Assembly (NCBI GenBank): GCA_030159235.1
Contig: BSBG01000001.1
Coordinates: 665,461 to 729,460, forward strand
Reading direction: 5' to 3'
Length of the DNA stretch: 64,000 nt
Source of the DNA: Bacillus safensis
GTDB lineage: Bacteria > Bacillota > Bacilli > Bacillales > Bacillaceae
This document shows, piece by piece, positions 17,034 to 26,463 of the stretch. The notes beneath the pieces were generated by a model that did not search any database, was not told the origin of the DNA, and was given only the letters and a program-made list of their open reading frames with translations. Position 1 is the first letter of the stretch. Each line of letters opens with the position of its first letter. The position numbers were made by a program, and so were the translations under genes.

Positions 17034-18521
17034 TTGTCTAAAAAAACATCCCAATTTCAACTTAATGATCAAGACTATATTTTAATATCTGAAGAATCCT
17101 ATAAAATAGAGAATTATAACACGTCCAAAATAATTAAATTAAACGACGGGAAGAAAATCATGTACGTCGTTGATTATAAAGAAACAAAAAAAGGTCTAAA
17201 TGCACTAACCCTTGTCTCAAGAGAAGATTATCGTATTTCAAACAAAGGCAAAGACCTCACCAAAATCAAAAACGCAGTCATCGCTTACCGTGGTTCTGAA
17301 CCGATTGGCGCAGGGCAATATAAAGATACCATTAAAAAACATGGAAAAAAAGAGTCAGATGATCTTCTTTCTACCATTTTGACGAAGCTGCCTCCTTTTA
17401 GTCGGTCGAAGGCTTCACAGGAAGTGACGACTAAGATGACAACAGGCACAACCACCTATACAAATGAAGTTGTTCAAGATTGGATGGTTTCAGATACAAA
17501 GTATCTGATTCAAAATATCCCTTTTGAGCATGGTGCAGAGAATCAAATGATTCAAGCTGATCGGTATGCGAAAGAAATACATAAGAAAATGCCGAATGCC
17601 AAGATGTATGTGACTGGTCATTCACTCGGCGGGTCAAATGCTTCCTTTGTTCTTGTCAAAAATGAGTTTATTCAAGGCGGGGTCACATTTGAGAATCCAA
17701 ATATTTACCCAAATCTATCGGATGGTCTACAGGCAAAAGCATTAAAAGGCGATTACCGCAGTCGATTAACAGAATATATCAATCTCAATGACGGGCTTTC
17801 ACTTTTAAATCGACATACGACAGAAATCGGTCGAGTGAAAGTGATGTATGATGCCGCTCTCCCTGAAGGCGTCGATTACTCCGAGGACTCCTCAAAAGCC
17901 GTCCAATTCATGAAAAACCTCCTCAATCGGGCAATGAGTGTGAATCCTTCACTGGATGCGAATTTATTCCTTGAAGCCCTCGCTGGCAGCCATGGCTTAG
18001 ATCGTTATACCTTTTCGCCAAATGGCTCCGTTCAAACCATTGATGATATGCTGCGAAAAAACCCTTCTCTCACCACTGCTATGTTACATCAGTTGAGTCA
18101 ATCGAATGTTCACCCGCATAGTGTGGTGGCAATTTTAATCAAGTCACATGTTCTCATGAACACAGGACGTAAATTCTCGACACTTACCGAGCACAATATG
18201 CAGAATATTATTCACAAAATCGAGAAACTCGATGACAAAGTGGATCAATCTGTGGAACGGGTACGCTCAAGGTATAAACAGATTGTTGGCTTTGGTTCGT
18301 ATGACCAGCTGACAGCTTCAGATGTAGATGCCGTGATTCGTCACTTAAAAACAGAGGGTCTTGAGAATGAGTTCTATTCGGTCAAAAAGTATGATACAGC
18401 GATTGATAGCGCTATGAATATGAAAAGGTGGATGGACTCAATATCAGATGATATGAGCGAACTCGGAAAACAATACCACGATGCAGATACAGCCCTGGCG
18501 AAGAATATGGGTATTTCTTAA
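17034..18521 (+). CDS. lipase-like alpha/beta-hydrolase with helical C-terminal tail
   Basis: 495 residues. The nucleophile elbow is TGHSLGGSNA (Ser near residue 197), and GSHGLDRY (near 325) fits the catalytic His segment of class-3-type lipase folds. The C-terminal 150 residues are helical and end in a WMDS...YHDAD pattern that resembles the W-x-x/YxxxD helical hairpins of type VII secretion substrates. No classical signal peptide is present. The TTG at 17034 lies 8 bases after AGGAG; a GTG at 17025 overlaps that ribosome site. It is followed after 12 bases by a coiled-coil gene and is divergent from a duplicated exported-protein pair. Biochemical role unknown; phospholipase activity is plausible. 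Confidence 0.65.
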   Translation: MSKKTSQFQLNDQDYILISEESYKIENYNTSKIIKLNDGKKIMYVVDYKETKKGLNALTLVSREDYRISNKGKDLTKIKNAVIAYRGSEPIGAGQYKDTIKKHGKKESDDLLSTILTKLPPFSRSKASQEVTTKMTTGTTTYTNEVVQDWMVSDTKYLIQNIPFEHGAENQMIQADRYAKEIHKKMPNAKMYVTGHSLGGSNASFVLVKNEFIQGGVTFENPNIYPNLSDGLQAKALKGDYRSRLTEYINLNDGLSLLNRHTTEIGRVKVMYDAALPEGVDYSEDSSKAVQFMKNLLNRAMSVNPSLDANLFLEALAGSHGLDRYTFSPNGSVQTIDDMLRKNPSLTTAMLHQLSQSNVHPHSVVAILIKSHVLMNTGRKFSTLTEHNMQNIIHKIEKLDDKVDQSVERVRSRYKQIVGFGSYDQLTASDVDAVIRHLKTEGLENEFYSVKKYDTAIDSAMNMKRWMDSISDDMSELGKQYHDADTALAKNMGIS

Positions 18522-18533
18522 GGAGTACGACAA

Positions 18534-18944
18534 ATGGAATTTTCAAAGAAACAACCAACAGATGCAGATCGTTTTTTGCAAAGAATGACAGATACGCATA
18601 CAGCAACCTCGGTCTTCTCTCAAACAAACTTTCACACAGAAGAGATGACACCAGCAGAGCTGGCTGCTTTGAAAGCAAAAATCAAAGAAGAACAGAAAAC
18701 AGCGCTAGCACGAGCCATTCGGCATCAGCTTCAAAATGAATTTGCCGAAGACCGTCAAGAAGCGGAAAAAATTTTAGGTCTAATTGATGAACTTCAGATC
18801 AAAGTGTATAAACATCAAAATCGCATCCAAACGCATATGTCAGGTCAAGCAATTGACGCCTTAACAGAGAAAATCGAGCAAAGACTCACATTTGTCGAAC
18901 TGAAAGAAGATGTTCAAGCCGTCATCGACTCAATTGACATCTAA
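18534..18944 (+). CDS. coiled-coil protein of unknown function, partner of the lipase-like gene
   Basis: 136 residues, highly charged and mostly helical: heptad-like segments run through residues 40-80 and 85-130. No signal peptide, membrane helix or known motif. AAGGAG precedes the ATG by 7 bases and the gene starts 12 bases after the lipase-like stop, so the two are cotranscribed. It could be a chaperone, a structural partner or an immunity protein for the upstream product; nothing in the sequence decides. There is no clear terminator after it. Confidence 0.6.
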   Translation: MEFSKKQPTDADRFLQRMTDTHTATSVFSQTNFHTEEMTPAELAALKAKIKEEQKTALARAIRHQLQNEFAEDRQEAEKILGLIDELQIKVYKHQNRIQTHMSGQAIDALTEKIEQRLTFVELKEDVQAVIDSIDI

Positions 18945-19025
18945 AACGAACCTTCCATCCGATGAATCTTTTGCCCGCTTCACTCGTATATACTAAAAGA
19001 GTGATTTTTGAAAGGAGATCTGTTT

Positions 19026-20702
19026 GTGGGATATATATTGTTATTTTCGGTTGTGATCGGTCTTGTCCTAACCCTTTTGCTCACACCGCTCAGGTTGATC
19101 GTTAGAAAGAAAGGAACAGAACAGCAGGTGCCGCTCATGTGGATTGCAGGCCTTGCTTTGCTGTTTATGATCGGTATTTTTGTTTTCTATTACATCACCA
19201 ACTTAGATCGCAATCCTTCCTCCCTTTGGCTGATTGGACTTGTTGTGACAGCAGCAGGCGCCTTTATATCAGTGGGATTGGAGCGTAAGGTGAAAGGCGT
19301 GTTGTTTCTTATTCTATTGCTGCTCGGCGTTTACATGGCGACAGCTTCTCTCTTCAATGCGAATGAGAAATTCGCTGTCTCCAAAATGGAGCAAAAAGTA
19401 GAAATCAAAGCATTTGAAGAAACAGAAACACCTGCTAGTGTACCGCCTCAATTTGCCCGTAATAAAATGAAGAAGTCGTTCGGACAGGTTCCAAACACAA
19501 GCTACTACGAGCTTGGCAGCTTGCAAATTCAGAAGGTCAATGGTGAATATGTATACATTGCCCCAGTAGAATTCTCGGACTTCTTTAAATGGATTCGTGC
19601 AGGCAGCACACCGGGTTATTTCACATTAAGTGCGACCGACTCATCTGCTAATCCAAAGTTCATGAAGACGGAGATGGTTTATACGCCTTCCTCCTATTTC
19701 AACAAAGAAATTGAGCGGCATATTCGTCTCCAGTATCCAGATTTGATTTTCTACGGCGACACCCAGCTGGAAATCAATGATGACGGCAAGCCTTATTACA
19801 TTCAAACATATGGTGATTTTATCTCTGCCCGAAACGGCTTTAAAGCTTCCGGCGTGGTCGTGGTTGATGCCAAAACGGGTGCAACGAAGAAATATACTCT
19901 AGATCAAGTGCCAGCCTTTATCGATGGCGCTGTTTCTCCCGAAGCGGTCAGTCTGCAAAACAGCTATTTCGGCAACTATATTCACGGGTTCTGGAACAGT
20001 ATGTTTGGAAAGTCAGATGTAAAGCTGCCTTCAGATGAAGGAACAGAAGCCAATGTGAGTCCCGTGTTTGATTCAAAAGGAGATATGTATTACTTCACAG
20101 ATTTCACAAGTCCGAAAGAGGGCGTTGATTCCATGCTCGGATATGCTTTGACAAATGCCCGGACAGGAAAAGCTACTTACTATACCGGAAATCTTGAAGA
20201 ATCCTACATGGATTCTCAGGGCGCTCTGCAAATTATTGAGAAACGATTCATCGAGAAGAAATGGAAAGGGCGCATGCCCATTCTCTATAATTTCTATGGG
20301 GAAGCCAGCTGGCTCACACCTGTTCTCGATTCAAATGGATTCCTGCAAAACTACTTTATTGTTTCTGCAGCCAATCCTGAAATCGCTGCGTATGCTTCAA
20401 CACCAAACGAAGCACTGAGAGCCTATAAAACAGCTCTTCAAAAGGGAGGCGGCACTGTCAACAGTTCATCAAAGCAAGAAAAGAAAGAGGCTGAAGGGAA
20501 AGTGAAACGCGTCTATAAAGAAAAGACCGGTGATTATACAACCGTCACCTTCCTCCTTGGCGATGGAAAGAACTACACCATGTCATCTGAAAAAGAGCCC
20601 CTTGTCATTTATTTAAAAGAAGGGGATCAGGTCACGATCAAATATACAGATACAAGTGAAATCTTCCTTCCAGTCGATGAAATCAAAATAAAAGGGCTAT
20701 AA
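19026..20702 (+). CDS. multi-domain membrane protein of unknown function
   Basis: 558 residues from the GTG at 19026, which lies 8 bases after AAAGGAG; the frame is open to a TTG at 19008 that precedes the ribosome site. About four transmembrane helices occupy the first 115 residues. A large, probably extracytoplasmic domain follows with repeated beta-rich units of the type YYxxxxGxxxxxxGxxYIAPVE and GFKASGVVVVDAKTGATKKYTLDQVP, reminiscent of PepSY-like folds. The last 75 residues look like a small beta-barrel (TVTFLLGDGKNYTMSS...). I do not recognise a named family. It is a single gene ending at a strong terminator. Confidence 0.65.
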   Translation: MGYILLFSVVIGLVLTLLLTPLRLIVRKKGTEQQVPLMWIAGLALLFMIGIFVFYYITNLDRNPSSLWLIGLVVTAAGAFISVGLERKVKGVLFLILLLLGVYMATASLFNANEKFAVSKMEQKVEIKAFEETETPASVPPQFARNKMKKSFGQVPNTSYYELGSLQIQKVNGEYVYIAPVEFSDFFKWIRAGSTPGYFTLSATDSSANPKFMKTEMVYTPSSYFNKEIERHIRLQYPDLIFYGDTQLEINDDGKPYYIQTYGDFISARNGFKASGVVVVDAKTGATKKYTLDQVPAFIDGAVSPEAVSLQNSYFGNYIHGFWNSMFGKSDVKLPSDEGTEANVSPVFDSKGDMYYFTDFTSPKEGVDSMLGYALTNARTGKATYYTGNLEESYMDSQGALQIIEKRFIEKKWKGRMPILYNFYGEASWLTPVLDSNGFLQNYFIVSAANPEIAAYASTPNEALRAYKTALQKGGGTVNSSSKQEKKEAEGKVKRVYKEKTGDYTTVTFLLGDGKNYTMSSEKEPLVIYLKEGDQVTIKYTDTSEIFLPVDEIKIKGL

Positions 20703-20703
20703 A

Positions 20704-20739
20704 AAAAGACGTTTCTCCTACTGCGGAGAAGCGTCTTTT
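20704..20739. terminator. bidirectional intrinsic terminator
   Basis: AAAAGACG-TTCTCC...GGAGAA-CGTCTTTT hairpin shared by the convergent membrane-protein and cysL-type genes; the cysL stop codon lies inside it. Confidence 0.85.
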
Positions 20740-21617
20740 CTCTCTTTCTTTAACAATTCAACGAGCAATTCCTTATTTTTATTCCCTCCTGTCATTGGTG
20801 ACTCGACATAGGAGAATTTCCGTTTAAAGTCCATTCCTCTCACAAAAATAACAGCCAATTCCCCGCCAATGCTGCCTCGCTGGAGGACATATTTAGATAA
20901 AACAGAAAGCCCCATTCCATGAATCACAGCTTCTTTTATCGCTTGATTGCTGCTAAATGTCACAAAGGTTCGTGCTTTCAGTCCATTTGACTTTAGGACG
21001 TGCTGCAAGTATTCTCCGGTACCTGATCCCTCTTCTCTTGTGACCCAAGTTTCGTTTTGCAGTTGATCAATCGTGACATCCTTTTTCTTAGCAAAAGGAT
21101 GATCTAACGGCGCCACAATATAAAGCTCGTCCTCTAGAAAAGTTTCTACAGAAAGCTCTTTGTCATTGGTCTGCCCTTCGATCAATCCGATGTCGACATG
21201 GAATAAGCGGACATGTCCGGCGATCGCCTCTGTATTATCAATCACCACCTCAATGTCCACATGCGGATAAAGCTGGTGAAATTCCGCCAATATTTGCGGC
21301 AGCACGTACTCACCAATAGTGAAACTCGCCCCGATGGTCAGCTTTCCTCTTGCCAGATGATGATGCTCATAAATATCCTGCTTCGCCTGTTCATATAGGC
21401 GAATGATTTGTTTTGATCGATGGTACAACATATCCCCTGTTGGTGTAACGGTTAATTGCTTTGGCGAACGATTCAGCAGAACTGTCTGGAATTCCTGCTC
21501 TAAGTTCTTAATATGAAGACTGACACTCGGTTGAGAAATCCGTAACTTCTGAGCTGCCTTTGTAAAGTTTTTCTCCTCCACCACTGTCACAAATGTCTTC
21601 AGTGCATCGTAATACAT
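20718..21617 (-). CDS. cysL: LysR-family regulator, CysL-like
   Basis: 299 residues, the same length as B. subtilis CysL (YwfK). The winged HTH is at 1-60 (FVTVVEEKNFTKAAQKLRISQP, then SLHIKNLEQEFQ), and the effector domain shows GKLTIGASFTIGEYVLPQIL and WVTREEGSGTGEY, both close to what I recall for CysL. CysL activates the sulfite reductase operon cysJI in B. subtilis; cysJI is not in this window, and in B. subtilis the regulator is likewise unlinked from it. A GGAGAGGG site precedes the ATG. Orthology is by pattern recognition and not by alignment. Confidence 0.7.
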   Translation of the reverse strand: MYYDALKTFVTVVEEKNFTKAAQKLRISQPSVSLHIKNLEQEFQTVLLNRSPKQLTVTPTGDMLYHRSKQIIRLYEQAKQDIYEHHHLARGKLTIGASFTIGEYVLPQILAEFHQLYPHVDIEVVIDNTEAIAGHVRLFHVDIGLIEGQTNDKELSVETFLEDELYIVAPLDHPFAKKKDVTIDQLQNETWVTREEGSGTGEYLQHVLKSNGLKARTFVTFSSNQAIKEAVIHGMGLSVLSKYVLQRGSIGGELAVIFVRGMDFKRKFSYVESPMTGGNKNKELLVELLKKERKDASPQ

Positions 21618-21728
21618 CAGTCCCTCTCCTATCAGAAATCTTAATCCAACACCTTACATATATACATCTTACTAATTCCTTTCCAGCGCGTAAAGAACCG
21701 TCTAAACGAAAAAAATTTAATAAAAATA

Positions 21729-21757
21729 TTTACTAATTTTTTTAAAGACTCTATACT
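21729..21757 (+). promoter_or_regulatory. SigA promoter of ganR
   Basis: TTTACT (21729-21734) and TATACT (21752-21757) are 17 bases apart. The -35 sits in an AT-rich TTTACTAA half-site like those in the ganS operator, so autorepression by GanR is plausible. Confidence 0.6.
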
Positions 21758-21789
21758 AAGAGGAGATATTTTCTATAGGAGGTGCTGAT

Positions 21790-22785
21790 TTGGCAGCTAA
21801 AATAAAGGACATTGCAGAAAAAGCAGGCTTATCCATTGCGACTGTTTCGCGCGTACTGAACCAAGACCCCAACCTATCTGTCACCAATCAAACACGCGAA
21901 AAAGTATATGCCGCCGCAGAAGCTTTGTCCTATCAAAAGAAGACATTCAAACATTCATTAAAAAAAATTGCCTTTCTCTATTGGATGACCGAAAAGGAAG
22001 AGCTTGAAGATATTTATTTTAAATCCATTCGTCTAGGCATTGAAGAACTGACCAGTACTCGAAGCTTAAATGTTACCGCTTACAATCCATCTGATGGCCT
22101 TCATTCCATTGATCCTGCTACAGAAGGAATCATTGCCATCGGCCGATTTAAAACGTCAGAGCTTGATCAATTATATGCGATCACTCAGCACGTCGTCTTT
22201 ATTGATACGACACCAGATGAAGACCGTTTTGATTCTGTAAAGCCGAACCTGAAACGAATTGTTCAAAAGATCATCGATTCTTTTATTAAAAAAGAGCACA
22301 CATCCATTGGGTTCATTGGCGGCACAGACCTTGATCTGAATACAAATGTGCATATTCCAGATATTCGTGAAACGACCTTCCGTGAATACATGATGACTCA
22401 AAATATGCTTGATGAACGATTGGTCTATATCGGCCACCACTTCTCAGTCGATGAAGGTTATTCGCTGATGATGAAGGCGATCAGCGAGCTTGGTGATGAT
22501 CTACCTTCCGCTTTTTGCGTCGCTAGTGACCCTCTTGCCATCGGCTGCTTGCAAGCATTAAATGAGCGCGGTTTTTCTTTGCCAAATCGCGTCAGTGTCT
22601 TTAGTATCAACGATATTCATGTGTCTCAATATGTATCACCGCCGCTTACCACATATCATATCCATACGTCATTACTTTGTGAGACAGCGATCGATTTACT
22701 TTTAGAAAGACTTGTGGACGGCAGAACCTTACCCAAAACTGTGCTGATTGCCTCTGAGCCTGTTTTTCGGAAAAGCACCATATAA
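21790..22785 (+). CDS. ganR: galactan operon repressor GanR (LacI family)
   Basis: 331 residues beginning with a TTG 7 bases after AGGAGG. The LacI HTH is IKDIAEKAGLSIATVSRVLN (residues 5-24), and the periplasmic-binding-protein-like sensor follows. IAFLYWMTEKEELEDIYFKS and SPPLTTYHI match what I recall of B. subtilis GanR (330 aa), which represses the galactan genes and is relieved by galactooligosaccharides. It lies immediately upstream of ganS, separated by a terminator and the operator/promoter region. Confidence 0.9.
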   Translation: MAAKIKDIAEKAGLSIATVSRVLNQDPNLSVTNQTREKVYAAAEALSYQKKTFKHSLKKIAFLYWMTEKEELEDIYFKSIRLGIEELTSTRSLNVTAYNPSDGLHSIDPATEGIIAIGRFKTSELDQLYAITQHVVFIDTTPDEDRFDSVKPNLKRIVQKIIDSFIKKEHTSIGFIGGTDLDLNTNVHIPDIRETTFREYMMTQNMLDERLVYIGHHFSVDEGYSLMMKAISELGDDLPSAFCVASDPLAIGCLQALNERGFSLPNRVSVFSINDIHVSQYVSPPLTTYHIHTSLLCETAIDLLLERLVDGRTLPKTVLIASEPVFRKSTI

Positions 22786-22792
22786 ACAAGTG

Positions 22793-22820
22793 GAAGCCCC
22801 TCCCAATGAGAAGGGCTTCT
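22793..22820 (+). terminator. intrinsic terminator between ganR and ganS
   Basis: GAAGCCC...GGGCTTC hairpin followed by a T run, so ganR and the structural genes are separately transcribed. Confidence 0.8.
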
Positions 22821-22833
22821 TTTCTCTCTACAC

Positions 22834-22851
22834 AAGTAAAAAATTTTACTT
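22834..22851. promoter_or_regulatory. GanR operator (perfect 18-bp palindrome)
   Basis: AAGTAAAA-AA-TTTTACTT is a perfect inverted repeat about 20 bases upstream of the ganS -35. A second related half-site, TTTACTTAA, overlaps the promoter at 22881-22889. Binding by GanR is inferred from position and from the matching half-site at the ganR promoter. Confidence 0.6.
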
Positions 22852-22871
22852 AATAAATTTAATAAAATATG

Positions 22872-22900
22872 TTTACTTTTTTTACTTAAGTTGATATTCT
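22872..22900 (+). promoter_or_regulatory. SigA promoter of the gan structural operon
   Basis: TTTACT (22872-22877), 17-base spacer, TATTCT (22895-22900). It is flanked by the operator palindrome on one side and a cre box on the other. Confidence 0.65.
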
Positions 22901-22906
22901 CACATT

Positions 22907-22921
22907 AAGAAAGCGTTTTCT
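22907..22921 (+). promoter_or_regulatory. cre box (CcpA site) at the gan transcription start
   Basis: AAGAAAGCGTTTTCT matches the cre consensus WTGNAANCGNWNNCW with one mismatch and is itself strongly palindromic. It lies just after the expected +1, a position where CcpA blocks transcription. Confidence 0.7.
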
Positions 22922-22957
22922 TATCATCTGTGAAAAAAGAACGAGAGGGGATTATCA

Positions 22958-24223
22958 ATGAAAAAGGGAAAATGGGCGACATTATCAGCAGTCGTTGGTG
23001 CTGCTGTACTTCTGCTTTCAGCATGCGGGCCGGGAGATGACAATTCAAGCGGGGCCCAGCCAGCATCTACAGGTACAAAGACCTTGCTAGTGTGGGAGGA
23101 TGTCAAAAAGTCTGATGGGATTCAAGACGCTGTCAAAGAATTCGAAAAACAAAGTGATGTGAAAATCAAAGTGGTCGAAAAAGCGTATGCCGACCAAATC
23201 GAAGCTCTCCGTCTTGATGGAGCAGCCGGCACAGGCCCAGACGTCATCACGATGCCTCACGATCAAATTGGATCAGCTGTCACTGAGGGGCTATTGCAGG
23301 AAATCAAGCCTGATCAAAAAGTGATCAATTCCTTCACAGACGAATCCATTCAATCACAAACGGTAGACGGCAAGCTGTATGGACTTCCTAAATCCGTTGA
23401 AACAACCGTGCTTTTCTATAACAAAGACCTTGTCAAAAAGGCACCAACTACACTTGATGGCTGGTATGACCTTTCGAAGAAGCTGACAAAAGACGGAAAA
23501 TACGGTTTTGTTGCGAAATGGGATGAAATTTACTATGCACAAAGTGTGTTAGGCGGATCAGGGGGCTATATTTTCAAACAGAAAAGCGATGGCTCCTATG
23601 ATGTGAAGGATATTGGCCTGAACAACGATGGCGCGATTGAAGGCGGAAAGTACATTGAGACATTCTTTAGTGAAGGACTTTTCCCTAAAGGCATCATTGG
23701 TGAACAAGGAATCAATGTCCTCAACTCCTTATTCACAGAGAAAAAGGCGGCAGCTGTCATTTCTGGTCCTTGGTCATTTGGCCCATATAAAGAAGCTGGT
23801 ATTGACTATGGCGTAACAGAGCTGCCAACACTTCCTAATGGAAAGCATATGAGCTCATTCTTAGGTGTAAAGAGTTACAACGTCTCCTCTTATTCTAAAA
23901 ATAAAGATCTTGCTGAGAAATTTGTTGAGTTTATCACGAATGAAAAAAATTCGAAGAAGCGATTTGAAGTGACAGAGGAAATTCCACCAGTGAAAAAGCT
24001 GATGAAAGATCCAGTCATTACAGAAAACGCCAATGCGGATGCTGTTTCAAAACAAACGAAATATGCCACGCTGACACCGAACAACCCTGAAATGGCAGAG
24101 GTGTGGAAGCCGATTGACAGCGCATTAGGTCTCATTGCAACCGGCCGAACAGATGTGAAAAAGGCATTTGATGATGCGGTCAATCAAATTGACTCTCAAA
24201 TTAAAGCAAATCACTCTAAATAA
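22958..24223 (+). CDS. ganS: galactooligosaccharide-binding lipoprotein GanS
   Basis: 421 residues. The signal peptide ends in a lipobox, LLLSACG (Cys near residue 22), so the mature protein is membrane-anchored outside the cell. The rest is an extracellular solute-binding protein of the maltose type (LLVWEDVKKSDGIQDAVKEFEKQ, AAVISGPWSFGPYKEAGIDYGV). It delivers beta-1,4-galactooligosaccharides to GanPQ. GAGAGGGG precedes the ATG. It is the first gene of the five-gene operon under the promoter described at 22872-22900. Confidence 0.9.
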   Translation: MKKGKWATLSAVVGAAVLLLSACGPGDDNSSGAQPASTGTKTLLVWEDVKKSDGIQDAVKEFEKQSDVKIKVVEKAYADQIEALRLDGAAGTGPDVITMPHDQIGSAVTEGLLQEIKPDQKVINSFTDESIQSQTVDGKLYGLPKSVETTVLFYNKDLVKKAPTTLDGWYDLSKKLTKDGKYGFVAKWDEIYYAQSVLGGSGGYIFKQKSDGSYDVKDIGLNNDGAIEGGKYIETFFSEGLFPKGIIGEQGINVLNSLFTEKKAAAVISGPWSFGPYKEAGIDYGVTELPTLPNGKHMSSFLGVKSYNVSSYSKNKDLAEKFVEFITNEKNSKKRFEVTEEIPPVKKLMKDPVITENANADAVSKQTKYATLTPNNPEMAEVWKPIDSALGLIATGRTDVKKAFDDAVNQIDSQIKANHSK

Positions 24224-24300
24224 TCATCAAACGCGGGTAGGCTTTAAGTCTAACAAGCTGCCCGTATTTGATCTAATTTCATATGAAGTAGGTGTTAGAC

Positions 24301-25608
24301 GTGACGGGTAACCTTGAACTAGACCGCACACACACAGTGGAATCAAAGACACACCGGAGACGGGCGCTAATGTTCTCCTTTATACCCGGGATGGGGCAGA
24401 TTTACAACAAGCAGTACGGCAAAGGGGCAATCTTTTTCCTCTTCGGCGTCTCTTTTATCATCGTATTTTATGATTTATTCAATATTGGCTTTTGGGGACT
24501 GTTCACACTTGGTACAATGCTGCCTCGTGACAATTCTGTTTTTCTGTTGGCAAAGGGAATTATTGCGTTGTTAACAGCTGGTTTTGGTATCGGCTTTTAC
24601 GTACTCATGATACGTGATGCTTTTATGAACGGAAAGAAACGTGATCAAGGGGTTCCGCTTCATTCCATCCGTGCACAATATCATCAGCTCATCGACCAAG
24701 GCTTTCCTTACTTAATGAGCACTCCTGCTTTCTTTTTACTTCTATTCTCTGTTGTCTTTCCTATTATGTTTAGTTTTGCACTTGCTTTTACGAACTACGA
24801 CTTATACCACTCGCCTCCTGCCAATCTGATCGATTGGGTAGGGATCAAGAACTTTCAAAATATCTTTTCTATTGATATTTGGAGAGATACCTTCATTGAT
24901 GTACTTGGCTGGACTGTCGTATGGACGTTGGCTGCGTCGACCCTTCAATGTGCCATCGGCATCTTTCTAGCGGTTCTGCTCAACCAGAAAGATTTAAAAG
25001 GAAAACGGTTTTTTAGAACGATTTTGATTCTTCCATGGGCTGTTCCGGGTTTTGTGACCATTTTGGTGTTTGCCGGACTATTCAATGATACATTTGGGGC
25101 CATTAACAACACACTTTTTGCATCGATTGGAATTGACCCAAAACCATGGCTGACAGATCCATTTTGGAGCAAAATTGCACTCATTGCGATGCAGACTTGG
25201 CTTGGATTTCCTTTCGTTTTTATTATGACAACCGGTGTTTTGCAGGCGATTCCAGAGGATTTATACGAAGCAGCGACCATTGATGGGGCTAATTTCTTTC
25301 AGAAGTTCCGATCTATCACGTTACCGCTTGTCCTCTATTCCATTGCACCTATACTTATCACGCAATATACGTTTAACTTTAACAACTTTAATATCATCTA
25401 CTTATTTAATGGCGGAGGGCCGCCTGTTGCTGGGTCAACTGCTGGGGGAACGGACATCTTGGTTTCTTGGATTTACAAACTCACGATGCAGTCTTCGCAA
25501 TATGCACTTGCTGCCGCTGTTACGATCTTACTTTCGATCTTTGTCATTGCCATTGCACTCTGGCAGTTTAAGAGAACGAATTCATTCAAAGAGGAGGACA
25601 TGATGTGA
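24301..25608 (+). CDS. ganP: galactooligosaccharide ABC transporter permease GanP
   Basis: About 435 residues. A MalF-like permease: hydrophobic N-terminal helices, a cytoplasmic loop, then the binding-protein-dependent transport domain with the EAA loop EAATIDGANFFQKFRSITLP (about 323-342), which contacts the ATPase. I prefer the GTG at 24301, 6 bases after AGGTG, over a GTG at 24292. The operon has no ATPase; in B. subtilis GanSPQ is energised by the shared ATPase MsmX encoded elsewhere, and the same is expected here. It is separated from ganQ by one base. Confidence 0.88.
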   Translation: MTGNLELDRTHTVESKTHRRRALMFSFIPGMGQIYNKQYGKGAIFFLFGVSFIIVFYDLFNIGFWGLFTLGTMLPRDNSVFLLAKGIIALLTAGFGIGFYVLMIRDAFMNGKKRDQGVPLHSIRAQYHQLIDQGFPYLMSTPAFFLLLFSVVFPIMFSFALAFTNYDLYHSPPANLIDWVGIKNFQNIFSIDIWRDTFIDVLGWTVVWTLAASTLQCAIGIFLAVLLNQKDLKGKRFFRTILILPWAVPGFVTILVFAGLFNDTFGAINNTLFASIGIDPKPWLTDPFWSKIALIAMQTWLGFPFVFIMTTGVLQAIPEDLYEAATIDGANFFQKFRSITLPLVLYSIAPILITQYTFNFNNFNIIYLFNGGGPPVAGSTAGGTDILVSWIYKLTMQSSQYALAAAVTILLSIFVIAIALWQFKRTNSFKEEDMM

Positions 25609-25609
25609 T

Positions 25610-26452
25610 ATGGGATCAAAACAAAACAAGCTCATTCGCCTGAGCATCACTTATTTTATCCTTTTCATTGCCTCCATCTGTATTTTATATCCATTGCTTT
25701 GGACGATCGGTGCTTCCTTTAACCCTGGCAACAGCCTCATGAGTACGAGCATGTTTCCGAAGAATCCAACGTTCAGCCACTTCACCGAGCTGTTCTTCGG
25801 TCAAGGGGCACTTTATGCAAAATGGTATTGGAACTCTATGAAAATCAGTATTGCCACAATGATATTAACGCTGATTCTTGTCAGCTTCACAGGCTATGCC
25901 TTTTCTAGATTTCGTTTCAAAGGGCGGAAAAATGGGCTCATGCTCTTTTTGCTGCTGCAAATGATTCCTCAATTTTCAGCGCTGATTGCGATTTTTGTTT
26001 TAGCTCAAATGCTCGGACTGATTAACAGCCACCTTGCTTTGATTTTGATTTATGCAGGCGGACAAATTCCGATGAATACGTATTTAATGAAAGGCTATCT
26101 TGATGCGATTCCGAAGGATCTCGATGAATCAGCCAGAATGGATGGTGCAGGGCATTTCCGGATTTTCATCCAAATTATTATGCCGCTCGCTAAGCCCATC
26201 TTAGCTGTTGTCGCGATCAACTCATTTACAGGACCACTGGGTGATTTCATCATCTCCAGTGTCATTGTCCGCTCACCCGAAATGTATACGCTCCCGATTG
26301 GTCTGTACAATCTTGTGTCAGACAAAATGGGTGCCAGCTACACGACCTTTGCAGCCGGGGCTTTACTCATTGCGATTCCAGTCGCTTTACTGTTCCTTGT
26401 TTTACAAAAACAATTTGTGTCCGGTCTCACACAAGGCGGGACAAAAGGATAA
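25610..26452 (+). CDS. ganQ: galactooligosaccharide ABC transporter permease GanQ
   Basis: 280 residues, MalG-like, six helices. The EAA loop is ESARMDGAGHFRIFIQIIMP (about 173-192). It pairs with GanP to form the channel. The ATG is preceded by GAGGACATGATGTG overlapping the ganP end, consistent with coupled translation. B. subtilis GanQ is of similar length (283 residues). Confidence 0.88.
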   Translation: MGSKQNKLIRLSITYFILFIASICILYPLLWTIGASFNPGNSLMSTSMFPKNPTFSHFTELFFGQGALYAKWYWNSMKISIATMILTLILVSFTGYAFSRFRFKGRKNGLMLFLLLQMIPQFSALIAIFVLAQMLGLINSHLALILIYAGGQIPMNTYLMKGYLDAIPKDLDESARMDGAGHFRIFIQIIMPLAKPILAVVAINSFTGPLGDFIISSVIVRSPEMYTLPIGLYNLVSDKMGASYTTFAAGALLIAIPVALLFLVLQKQFVSGLTQGGTKG

Positions 26453-26463
26453 GGAGAGATTTG

